From Pseudomonadota bacterium (GTDB lineage: Bacteria; Desulfobacterota; Binatia; Binatales; Binataceae): DNA of 64,000 nucleotides. The DNA is taken from positions 62,001 to 126,000 of the forward strand of contig JAJPHI010000011.1 of assembly GCA_021325355.1 (NCBI GenBank), written 5' to 3'. A model generated the notes under the pieces. That model made no database searches, was not told the origin of the DNA, and saw only the letters and a list, made by a program, of their open reading frames with translations. A program made the translations under genes and the position numbers. Positions within the stretch are counted from its first letter, which is position 1, and each line of letters opens with the position of its first letter. Positions 26,324 through 33,653 of the stretch are shown piece after piece.

Positions 26324-27306
26324 TGGGCCTCGGAGGCGCGTCCGCGGACCAGCGCGCTGGGGTTCTGATTCAGGTAGTCGGCAAGTTCCCGCGTCGAGCG
26401 CGCCGCTTGATCGAGATCGACGAGGGTCTGGCCAAGCTGGTAATTCAACGACGACGCCGGACCGACCGTCTGCGTGATCGCCTGCAACGTCGCCTGGGTT
26501 TGTTGCAGGGCGGCGGTCGCGCTTAACGACGTCTGGCGCAGCGCATGGGTCGTCGCCGCCATCTCCGTATCGGTGTTGGCCGCCAGACGCTGAATCGATT
26601 GCGCCGCCGCGCTCAGATGGTTGATCGCCGCCGGCAAAGAATTGACCGCGGCGCGCAGTTGCGGTGAGCCGACCAACTCGTTCAACCTGCCGACCGTATC
26701 CGTCAACTCGGCGATGACCCGGGGGAAATCAACCTGGCTGAGTTGAGTCATGATGCGCATCGCCACTTCCTGAACCTGTTCGAACGCGGTCGGTACGGTG
26801 GGAATTTCGACATAGTGCGAGTTCTTCGGCGCGAGAAAGCGCGCCGGGGCATTCGGGCGAAGATCGAGACTGATATACAGCACCCCGGTGACCAGACTCT
26901 CCGAGGCGATTTGACCGCGCAGGCCGTCGGCAATCAGCTTGCGCACCACCTTCGGGTTATCGAGATCGAGAAAGCCGCTTTCTTCAGACGAGACCAGCGT
27001 GTCAACGTGCACGACGGCATTGGAATAGAGCGAGACAATCACCGGTATCGTGAGCGACGGCTGCGAGCTGCCGTAGAAGCCGCTCATCCGCAGAAAAATC
27101 CGATCAACGGAGCCGACCTGCACGCCTTTGAACTTAACCGGCGCCCCGGGATGCAGGCCGCTCACGTCGCCCCGGAAGTAAAGGACGTACTGATGGCTGC
27201 GCGTGAACAGGCGGCCGCCCCAGAGGATCATCACGGCAATCAGGGCGAGGACCGCGGCGCCGATGACGAAAATGCCGGTGGCGACAGCGCTGGTGGATTT
27301 TTTCAT
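26320..27306 (-). CDS. MCE/MlaD-family lipid-binding protein
   Basis: A 328-residue protein with one N-terminal membrane helix (residues 9-29) and a periplasmic MCE domain: YFRGDVSGLHPGAPVKFKGVQVGSV is the family signature, followed by a long coiled-coil-like helical tail (LPAAINHLSAAAQSIQRL, TALQQTQATLQAITQTV). MCE proteins form hexamers that carry phospholipids between membranes. Start and stop overlap their neighbours by the ATGA pattern, so the subunits are translated together. The longer tail suggests a tunnel-forming YebT/PqiB-like or Mce-like arrangement, which is inference. Confidence 0.88.
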   Translation of the reverse strand: MKKSTSAVATGIFVIGAAVLALIAVMILWGGRLFTRSHQYVLYFRGDVSGLHPGAPVKFKGVQVGSVDRIFLRMSGFYGSSQPSLTIPVIVSLYSNAVVHVDTLVSSEESGFLDLDNPKVVRKLIADGLRGQIASESLVTGVLYISLDLRPNAPARFLAPKNSHYVEIPTVPTAFEQVQEVAMRIMTQLSQVDFPRVIAELTDTVGRLNELVGSPQLRAAVNSLPAAINHLSAAAQSIQRLAANTDTEMAATTHALRQTSLSATAALQQTQATLQAITQTVGPASSLNYQLGQTLVDLDQAARSTRELADYLNQNPSALVRGRASEAH

Positions 27307-28142
27307 CGGGTCTCGGCCGCAGCGGAATCCTCGCGTCCGCGGGTCAAAAAGCGGCGCACGCGCCGATCACTGCAATGGGCCAGCAACTCATGAGGATTGC
27401 CCTGAGCGGTGAGGCGCCGGGTTTCGCCATCGAGGAAGATGGCATCGTCGGCAATCGCAAAGATGCTCGCCAGTTCGTGGGTGACCACCACCACGGTGGT
27501 GCCCAGATTAGCCCGCAGTTCGAGGATGAGATCGTCGATCAGGCTCGAGGTAATCGGATCGAGTCCGGCCGACGGCTCGTCGAAAAACAGCACCTGCGGA
27601 TCGAGCGCGATCGCGCGGGCGACGCCCGCCCGCTTCTGCATCCCGCCGCTGATTTCCGAGGGGTAGGCATTTTCAAAGCCTTTGAGTCCGACCATCGCGA
27701 GCTTCAGCCGCGCGACCTGGTCGATCTCCTCGGGCGCCAGATCGGTGAACTGCGCGAGCGGCAGGCCGACATTCTCAAGCAGCGTCATCGAGCTCCAGAG
27801 CGCGCCGTTCTGGTACAACACGCCGCACTGTCGCAGCATCGCGGTCCGTTCGGGCGCGCTCGCCCGGGTGAAACTGCGCCCGCTGTAGAGGATGTCGCCG
27901 GTGACCGGTTCCTCGAGTCCCAGCAGATTGCGCAACAGCGTGCTTTTGCCGCAGCCGCTGCCGCCCATGATGACGAAGACCTGGCCCCGCTGCACATCGA
28001 AACTGACCTCGCGCAACACCACGTACTCGCCATAGGCCATCGTCAGATTACGCACGGAAATCGCCGGCGTTGCGTCGTGGTCAGCGGTCCGCGCTGCCGG
28101 CGGCGAGGTTGGCCGAACGCGCGCGTCAGATGTTGAGGACAT
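27303..28142 (-). CDS. MlaF/MkL-type ABC ATP-binding protein
   Basis: A 279-residue ATPase of the lipid-transport (Mla) branch: Walker A GGSGCGKST, Q-loop VLYQNGALWSSMTLLENVGLPL, signature EISGGMQKRAGVARAIAL, and Walker B LFFDEPSAGLDP. The GGMQKR and ENV-LPL elements are characteristic of MlaF. The start at 28142 overlaps the MlaE gene by 17 bases; a longer frame opens at 28193. It powers lipid movement by the permease and MCE protein encoded beside it. Confidence 0.92.
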   Translation of the reverse strand: MSSTSDARVRPTSPPAARTADHDATPAISVRNLTMAYGEYVVLREVSFDVQRGQVFVIMGGSGCGKSTLLRNLLGLEEPVTGDILYSGRSFTRASAPERTAMLRQCGVLYQNGALWSSMTLLENVGLPLAQFTDLAPEEIDQVARLKLAMVGLKGFENAYPSEISGGMQKRAGVARAIALDPQVLFFDEPSAGLDPITSSLIDDLILELRANLGTTVVVVTHELASIFAIADDAIFLDGETRRLTAQGNPHELLAHCSDRRVRRFLTRGREDSAAAETR

Positions 28143-29274
28143 TAAAAACCATGGCGAAGATGCCGCAGGCCACAACCACCAGAACGATCCCATTCACTAC
28201 CGCCGCAGTGGTCGCCTGCCCTACCGCGGCTGCGCTGTTGCCGCAGCGGATGCCCTGGTAGCAGCCGGCGAGTCCGATAAGGATACCGTAGATGAAGCTT
28301 TTGAACATCCCGCCGACGAAGGTCATCGGCCAGATCGAATGGGCGCTGGTGATGAGGTAGGTGGTGAGGGAAAGGTGGAGCATGCTGACGCCTATCGCGG
28401 CGCCGCCGAACACGCCGATAAAATCGGCATAGAGCGCCAGCAGCGGCATCATCAGGACCAGCGGGATAAGACGCGGCAGCACGAGGAATTCGATCGGCGA
28501 GATGCCCATGGTTTCGAGCGCCTCGACCTCCTGCCGCACCTTCATCGTGCCGAGTTGAGCGGCGAACGAAGCGCCCGTCCGACCCGCCATGATAACCGCG
28601 GTCATCATCGGCCCCATCTCGCGCACCATCGCGATCGCGACCAGATTCGCGACGTAGATTTGCGCGCCGAACTGTTGCAGTTGGACCGCCCCCATAAAGG
28701 CCAGAATCGTCCCTGATAGAAAACTGATGAGCGCGACGATCCCGAGCGCATCGATGCCGCAGGCGCGGATCATTTCGAGAAAGTCGGCGCCGCGAAAGCG
28801 CGCGCGAGCCCGCAGCATCCGGCCGAAGGCAGCGCTCACTTCGCCGACAAAGGCCAATGGCGCTTCGAGGGCCGCGCCCATACCGATCACCGCGAGACCG
28901 ACCCGTTCGAGAAAGCTCGGCACGCGCTGTGGCGGCATCTGCGCCGCCGACACGGGGGCACCCGCGGCAAGCTCGAGCAGGCGGCGCGCGCCCTGGGGAA
29001 GTCCCGCCTGGTCGATCGCGACACTGCGCGCGCGGCAGAGTTCCGCGATCTCATCCAGAAAGGCCAGGAGCGAGCTATCCCAGGACTGGATGCGGCTCGC
29101 ATCGAAGCTGACGCGCGACGGCGCGGTGGCGCCCGTCAATGCGCGGCGAATGTCCTCGACCTCTGCGCCGAAGCCGTGATGCAGGCGCCATACGCCGGCC
29201 AACCGGATCACCATTTCACCGTCGGCACCGCGGACGACGGCCATCTGGCGCGTGGATGAATCGGTCGAGCGCAT
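28126..29274 (-). CDS. MlaE-family permease with N-terminal STAS domain
   Basis: A 382-residue fusion. Residues 1 to about 105 resemble a STAS domain (VSFDASRIQSWDSSLLAFLDEI, ARRLLELAAG), the role played by the separate MlaB subunit in E. coli. Residues from about 130 are an MlaE permease with five membrane segments and the conserved LREMGPMMTAVIMAGRTGASFAAQLGTMKV-EEVEALETMG type region. It moves phospholipid through the inner membrane. The fused STAS arrangement is known in many bacteria. It is the first gene of the operon, 48 bases after an esterase gene on the same strand. Confidence 0.9.
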   Translation of the reverse strand: MRSTDSSTRQMAVVRGADGEMVIRLAGVWRLHHGFGAEVEDIRRALTGATAPSRVSFDASRIQSWDSSLLAFLDEIAELCRARSVAIDQAGLPQGARRLLELAAGAPVSAAQMPPQRVPSFLERVGLAVIGMGAALEAPLAFVGEVSAAFGRMLRARARFRGADFLEMIRACGIDALGIVALISFLSGTILAFMGAVQLQQFGAQIYVANLVAIAMVREMGPMMTAVIMAGRTGASFAAQLGTMKVRQEVEALETMGISPIEFLVLPRLIPLVLMMPLLALYADFIGVFGGAAIGVSMLHLSLTTYLITSAHSIWPMTFVGGMFKSFIYGILIGLAGCYQGIRCGNSAAAVGQATTAAVVNGIVLVVVACGIFAMVFNVLNI

Positions 29275-29322
29275 CAGGCGCGGCGGTCGGCGTCCTGCTC
29301 CTGCTTCAATAATCGCGTGCCG

Positions 29323-30408
29323 CTAACCCGCGCGCGGCGGGAGACTCTCGAACCACGGCAGCACGAGCTGTTCGTTGATCGAGTACGGAAACGCATGACC
29401 CCAATCCGGCAGCTCTTCATACTTGAGATTGTAGTTGAGCGACGTCAGCAGCTCGTTGGTCTGGCGGGTGTAGGTCACCGGGAAAATAAAATCGTGGACG
29501 CCGTGAATCACGAAGATCGGCACCTCGCGGCCCGTGCCGGTGCGCAGCATCGGATCGGCCGCCATATGCAATGCGCCGGCGACCGGCGAGATCCCCGCGA
29601 AAAGCTCGTGGCGCTCGAGGCCCATGATATAGGTGAAAATGCCGCCGTCCGAGAGCCCGGTCAGGTAGATGCGCGAGCGGTCGACATTGTAGGCGGCGGC
29701 GACCTCGTCGAGCATCTTCATGACCGAGCGCGTATCGACGCTGCCCATCGTCATCGTCCAGGTCTCAGCGATCGATTTCGGCGCCAGCAGGATGTAACCG
29801 CGGCTGCGGGCCGAGCGCAGCCAGGTCCAGATATACTCGAATCCCTGCCCGTAACCGCCGTGCAGGCAGATGATCAGCGGCCACGGGCGATCGCTCACAT
29901 AGTTCTCCGGCACGTAGAGCGTGTACTGGCCGCGTTCGTTCGTGCGCTCGAAATGCGAGAAGCCGCGCTTGACCGAATCGCCGTTGGCCGCGACCGGCGG
30001 CGTCGCGCCCTCGATCAGAAAGTAGGCGCTCAACGTGGGGAGCCGATCGCGCAATTCATAGAGGGAATAGAGCCCCCGAACGAAGGCGTTGCGGCTGTGC
30101 ATGAAGGCCAGCGTCCAGTTCGGACTGGGCTCGGTCAAAAAAAGATTGAACGAGCGCTCGAGCTGCGCCACCGCGACGACGAACTCGCGATGGAATTCGC
30201 TCAGCTCCGCCGGCGGCATCCGCTCGACGAATTCCGCGTTGAAGCGGCGGAAAGTCGCGCCGGTCGCTTCGACCAGACGCGCCTGGCTGGATCGCACCTC
30301 GTGCAGGCGGAGATTTTCCTGGATCTCTTCGAGTGTGCGCAGGTAGGTGAGCAGGTCGCGCTCGAATGAGGCCAGGGCCTTGCCATAGTCGCCGTCGTCA
30401 GATGCCAT
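29323..30408 (-). CDS. Alpha/beta hydrolase (PHB depolymerase/feruloyl esterase-like)
   Basis: A 361-residue protein. Residues 1 to about 130 form a helical region (ERDLLTYLRTLEEIQENLRLHE) of unknown role. The rest is an alpha/beta hydrolase: the YVPENYVSDRPWPLIICLHGGYGQG oxyanion strand, nucleophile elbow GLSDGG, PIFVIHGVHDFIFPV with the acid, and WGHAFP with the catalytic His. This order fits the esterase family of the LpqC/poly(3-hydroxybutyrate) depolymerase type. The start is set by GGAGG eight bases before the ATG at 30408; the frame remains open to 30627. It sits upstream of the Mla operon and may share its transcript. Confidence 0.82.
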   Translation of the reverse strand: MASDDGDYGKALASFERDLLTYLRTLEEIQENLRLHEVRSSQARLVEATGATFRRFNAEFVERMPPAELSEFHREFVVAVAQLERSFNLFLTEPSPNWTLAFMHSRNAFVRGLYSLYELRDRLPTLSAYFLIEGATPPVAANGDSVKRGFSHFERTNERGQYTLYVPENYVSDRPWPLIICLHGGYGQGFEYIWTWLRSARSRGYILLAPKSIAETWTMTMGSVDTRSVMKMLDEVAAAYNVDRSRIYLTGLSDGGIFTYIMGLERHELFAGISPVAGALHMAADPMLRTGTGREVPIFVIHGVHDFIFPVTYTRQTNELLTSLNYNLKYEELPDWGHAFPYSINEQLVLPWFESLPPRAG

Positions 30409-30768
30409 CGTGATAGCCTCCGTGAGCTTCGAGCTTAGCCTATAGCGGCGCCTTGCACACCCGCCGCCAGGTCCCGATCGCCGGAGGGCCGTCGCCGGGC
30501 GCCGCGCAACCCCCGGTATCCGCGTAAACGAAACCGCATCCGGCCGGACGCCGCCGCTTGTCGCGATTCGGGCAATGCGCGGACACGGTCTGTGTTGGGA
30601 GACATTTGAAGTGGCCGGAAGTGGCAACTCTCAGACGGGGACGCGGGATCAAGCGGGACTACTCCGGGACGAAGTGGGATGCTGGAAAAAGGCCGAGTGA
30701 TTCAAGGGCTTTTCGGCAATTCGGTAAATCGACTCCGACGCCCGAGCCGAAATTGAGCCGCGCTAAAG

Positions 30769-30831
30769 CGGCCATTGTAGATGTCCGGCGATTTTGGCGG
30801 AAAGTGCCGAATCGGACATTTGAGATGACCG
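30769..30831. repeat. Paired copies of the 17-bp motif, inverted
   Basis: One plus-strand copy at 30769-30785 and one minus-strand copy at 30815-30831 can pair to give an imperfect hairpin. Both share CGG-CA and ATGTC cores with the copies right of the gene. Confidence 0.6.
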
Positions 30832-30925
30832 TCCTGTTGAGGCGTTCGACGGCGCGCTAAACAACATTAAGTCCGCGAGCGGATTGGGAAATCGCGCGAG
30901 ATGAGTGCTGGGCGGGACAGTCGCG

Positions 30926-30960
30926 AAGTGGAAAGTAAGTGGAAAGTCGAAGTGAAAAGT
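30926..30960 (+). repeat. Triple 11-bp repeat
   Basis: AAGTGGAAAGT occurs at 30926-30936 and 30937-30947, and a one-base variant at 30950-30960. It lies about 30 bases past the stop of the minus-strand gene at 30992. Confidence 0.6.
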
Positions 30961-30991
30961 CAGGCTCGATAGAACCTCTGACCAAGATAGC

Positions 30992-31648
30992 TTAGGGTAC
31001 CGACGCACGCATCTCAAGTTCGTCCTCTAGATACATCAAAAGCTCGCCTTCGATTCTCTCAAGAAAGTCACACAGCCTCTCCATGCATTCGGCGAGCGCT
31101 CGGATATTGATGTGGCGGATTCCCCGAAGATGCGGGGCGCCTTTACTGGAGACCGGATAACGAAAAGCTTGAGACTTTGGATCGACGCCGCTCACTTGGC
31201 GAATGTAGGAGTCAGCGCCTTCGATCGCGGAGCGATCCGGCAATTCGAGGTTGGCTTTTTCGTACGCGGACCGTAGCCGTTGTTTTACCTGCGCCCAGAG
31301 CTGATCCAGTTCGTGCCGTCCGAAGAGCCTCTGGGCTTCCGAGCCGGTTAATGGAACGTCGGAGACAATTGCAGTGATTTGGACAATGCGCTTGAGCGCC
31401 AATTCGAGGTGATGGCGGTACAGGAAGACGATTGGAAAAATCAAGGTATCTTGATCGGAGTGTGTTTCGAGGACATGGTTTGCGAGCCGCTGAGCCCCCT
31501 CACGATAACCGAGCGCATAGAATGAATCGGGCTGCCACTCGGTGTTCACGCAGGCATTGCTCCATGGATCGCGCGAACTAAAGCCAAACAGCACGTCACT
31601 TTTCTTTGGCGGCGGAAGCGGTTCAGGGAAATCAGCGGAGATCTTCAT
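30992..31648 (-). CDS. Possible HEPN-like accessory protein
   Basis: A 218-residue, mostly helical soluble protein, visibly lower in GC than its neighbours. The central IFPIVFLYRHHLELALKRIVQI segment and the later HELDQLWAQVKQRL segment resemble a group of helical proteins often found on mobile DNA and near defence genes, which may be HEPN-related. A classic R-4-6-H HEPN active site is not certain. The gene is alone between arrays of a 17-bp repeat, so horizontal acquisition is likely. A role in defence, or as a toxin, is speculation. Confidence 0.6.
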   Translation of the reverse strand: MKISADFPEPLPPPKKSDVLFGFSSRDPWSNACVNTEWQPDSFYALGYREGAQRLANHVLETHSDQDTLIFPIVFLYRHHLELALKRIVQITAIVSDVPLTGSEAQRLFGRHELDQLWAQVKQRLRSAYEKANLELPDRSAIEGADSYIRQVSGVDPKSQAFRYPVSSKGAPHLRGIRHINIRALAECMERLCDFLERIEGELLMYLEDELEMRASVP

Positions 31649-31678
31649 GGACGGAATCTTAATTTAGAAGCCGGCCTG

Positions 31679-31740
31679 CGGCCATCGTAAATGTCTCGGT
31701 TCGGCCATTTCTAGCGTCCGACACGGCCAACTCAAGTGTC
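31679..31740 (+). repeat. Three direct copies of the 17-bp motif
   Basis: Copies at 31679-31695, 31702-31718 and 31724-31740 share CGGCCA at one end and GTC at the other, with centres that vary. They form the right boundary of the proposed insert, about 100 bases upstream of the diiron protein gene. Confidence 0.65.
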
Positions 31741-31838
31741 CCGGCCGCGGTCTGCTGTGCTTGACATCTTTGCCGCGATGCGACTAAACTTCGCACCAAG
31801 CAATCGTTTGCTATGCACCGCTCGAGGAGGCAGCGCCG

Positions 31839-32855
31839 ATGACCGCCGAGACCGAACATGTCGTGGAAAGCCGCTATGAAACCATCTATCAGCGCGACTA
31901 CGCCGTCCACGCCGCGGACATGCGCCGACTTTACGAGAACGCCAAACGCGACCAGTGGAATGTGTCGAAGGATATCGATTGGTCGCAGCCGGTCGACCTC
32001 GAGGCCGGTATTTTCGCTGACGGCATGATCGACGGTTACGGCGGTGAGCTCTGGAACAAGCTCGATCGCAAGACCCAGCGCGATCTGAACGTCGAGTTCT
32101 CCTGCTGGCGCCTCTCGCAGCTCCTGCACGGCGAAGCGGGTGCGATGCTCGCCTGCTCGCAGCTCGTCAATATCGTTCCCACCACTGACGGCAAGTTCTT
32201 TCAGTCCACCCAGGTGGTCGATGAGGCCCGTCACGCCGAAGCCCTCGCGCGCTATCTCGAAGAGAAATGCGATGGCCGCGTCTATCCGTTCTCCGGCAAT
32301 CTGAAGATTCTGTTCGATCAATTGCTCGGCGAAGGCAAGTGGTATTTGAAGACCGTCGGGCTGCAACTCGTCGGTGAAACGTTTGCGGTCGGCCTCTTCA
32401 GAATGATTGCCGAGAGCGCCCCTGACCCGCTCCTGCGCTCGATCAGCAAGCGCATCCTCTCTGACGAATCGCGGCACATGGGATTTTCCGTGCTCGGTCT
32501 GCCTAACCTGATCGCCAATCTCAGCGAGTCCGAACTGCGCGAGGTCGAAGACTTTACCGTCGAAGCCTGCCGGTTGGTGCTGCGCGGTCAGTTCCCGCGT
32601 CCGGCCTTCGAGCGGATCGGCTTCAGCGAAGACGAGATCAAGGAGATCCAGCGGGTTCGCGTTGAGAACGCGAAAAGCAACGAGTACGTGATGTTCCGCC
32701 AGATGTTCCGGCGTGAGATGTACACCCAGGTCGTCGCCAACATGCGCAAGGTAGGCCTGCTGACACCGCGGGTCGCCGAGGGCCTGCGCAAGCTCGGCAT
32801 CGATCCTTCGGTCGACGGGCGAGCGTATTCGCTTGAGTCGCAGGTGGGCGCGTAA
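31839..32855 (+). CDS. Ferritin-like diiron protein
   Basis: A 338-residue four-helix-bundle protein with two E--H pairs and further acidic ligands: E99 (HGEAG), E129 and H132 (DEARH), E180 (VGE) and E210 and H213 (DESRH). This is the carboxylate-bridged diiron pattern of ribonucleotide-reductase R2-like and AurF-like oxygenases. A substrate cannot be read from sequence; oxygenation of a hydrophobic or CoA-bound compound is possible. A GAGGAGG ribosome site lies eight bases before the ATG. A TetR regulator gene follows 47 bases downstream on the same strand. Confidence 0.83.
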   Translation: MTAETEHVVESRYETIYQRDYAVHAADMRRLYENAKRDQWNVSKDIDWSQPVDLEAGIFADGMIDGYGGELWNKLDRKTQRDLNVEFSCWRLSQLLHGEAGAMLACSQLVNIVPTTDGKFFQSTQVVDEARHAEALARYLEEKCDGRVYPFSGNLKILFDQLLGEGKWYLKTVGLQLVGETFAVGLFRMIAESAPDPLLRSISKRILSDESRHMGFSVLGLPNLIANLSESELREVEDFTVEACRLVLRGQFPRPAFERIGFSEDEIKEIQRVRVENAKSNEYVMFRQMFRREMYTQVVANMRKVGLLTPRVAEGLRKLGIDPSVDGRAYSLESQVGA

Positions 32856-32902
32856 GCGACCGCGGCGGTCTGCTGAGTAAACGTCCGGAAGGCAGGTCTG
32901 AA

Positions 32903-33493
32903 GTGGCGGGATCGTCGCAATCGCTGACGCGCTCGCCGCGCCCGGATAATCGCCGCGAACTGCTCCTCGACGCTGCGGCCAGGCTGTTCAGCGACGAAGG
33001 CTTTCATGCCGCCTCGATGCGCGATATCGCGAAGGCGGCCGGGATGCTCTCCGGATCGATTTATTATCACTTCGAATCGAAGGAAGAGCTGCTGCTCGCA
33101 ATCTACGAGGAAGGCGCGCGGCGGCTCGCCGAAGCCGTCGAGAACGCGATCGCCAGGGAGACCGATCCCTGGGCGCGGCTCGAAGCGGCCTGCGCCGCCC
33201 ATCTCGGCGGTCTCATCGCGCATCGCGACTATGCGCGCGTGATGATCCAGACGCCGCCCGACGCCGGCGGCAGTGTCGAATCACGAATCCGCGATCTGCG
33301 TCGCAGGTACGAGGCCCGTTTCCGCGCGCTGATCGAAGCGCTGCCTGCGCCCGGCGACATCGACCGCCGTTATCTGCGGATGCTGCTGTTCGGCGCGCTC
33401 AACTGGTCGCCGGTCTGGTTCCGTCCCGAGCGTGATTCCCCCGAGACGGTAGCGAAACAGTTCATCGCGATGCTGCGACGCTCCTTGAACTGA
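32903..33493 (+). CDS. TetR family transcriptional regulator
   Basis: A 196-residue repressor-type protein. The N-terminal helix-turn-helix (RRELLLDAAARLFSDEGFHAASMRDIAKAAGMLSGSIYYHFESKEELLLAIY) is typical of TetR proteins. The C-terminal ligand domain ends in LLFGALNWSPVWFRPERDSPE, a pattern shared with KstR2- and FadR-like regulators that sense acyl-CoA thioesters. It begins at GTG, preceded by GGAAGG. It may control the diiron gene just upstream or nearby lipid genes; this is inference from position and family. Confidence 0.88.
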   Translation: MAGSSQSLTRSPRPDNRRELLLDAAARLFSDEGFHAASMRDIAKAAGMLSGSIYYHFESKEELLLAIYEEGARRLAEAVENAIARETDPWARLEAACAAHLGGLIAHRDYARVMIQTPPDAGGSVESRIRDLRRRYEARFRALIEALPAPGDIDRRYLRMLLFGALNWSPVWFRPERDSPETVAKQFIAMLRRSLN

Positions 33494-33653
33494 TCGCTCG
33501 CCCGCGCCGTCCTTGACCTCCCTCCCGCGGCTCGCTGTTCTAAATTGGGTTTAGCAACATTCAGTTGTCTAAACCTTTTCCCCGCGCTACCGTGCGCTGA
33601 GATTATCAGGGTTCGCCGACGCCTGCGGTCACACGACCCTGAAGGGGGTCAAA

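Larger units (their letters stand above)
30409..30991. other. Gene-free interval, probable degenerate insertion end
   Basis: About 580 bases with lower GC content towards the right. It carries three copies of the 17-bp motif described at 30594-31750 and a triple AAGTG-AAAGT repeat at 30926-30960. An open frame at 30558-30860 runs through the repeats and has no recognisable domain, so I do not call it a gene. Confidence 0.5.
30594..31750. mobile_element. Putative IS21-type-end bounded insert carrying one gene
   Basis: Six copies of a 17-bp motif, consensus CGGCCATYTCAAATGTC, flank a single gene. Three lie on its left (30601-30617 minus, 30769-30785 plus, 30815-30831 minus) and three on its right (31679-31695, 31702-31718, 31724-31740, all plus). 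Multiple short repeats at each end, partly in opposite orientation, are typical of IS21-family ends. No istA or istB transposase is present, so this would be a degenerate or passenger-carrying derivative. The gene between has a lower GC content than its surroundings. End points are estimates. Confidence 0.4.

Noticed and set aside
30558-30860. An open frame of about 100 codons through the repeat-rich interval.
   Set aside because: It runs through copies of the 17-bp motif and has no recognisable domain, so it is more likely a by-product of the repeats.
31659-32477. A 272-codon open frame antisense to the diiron protein gene.
   Set aside because: The diiron ligands on the plus strand are complete and well spaced; the antisense frame has no family features.
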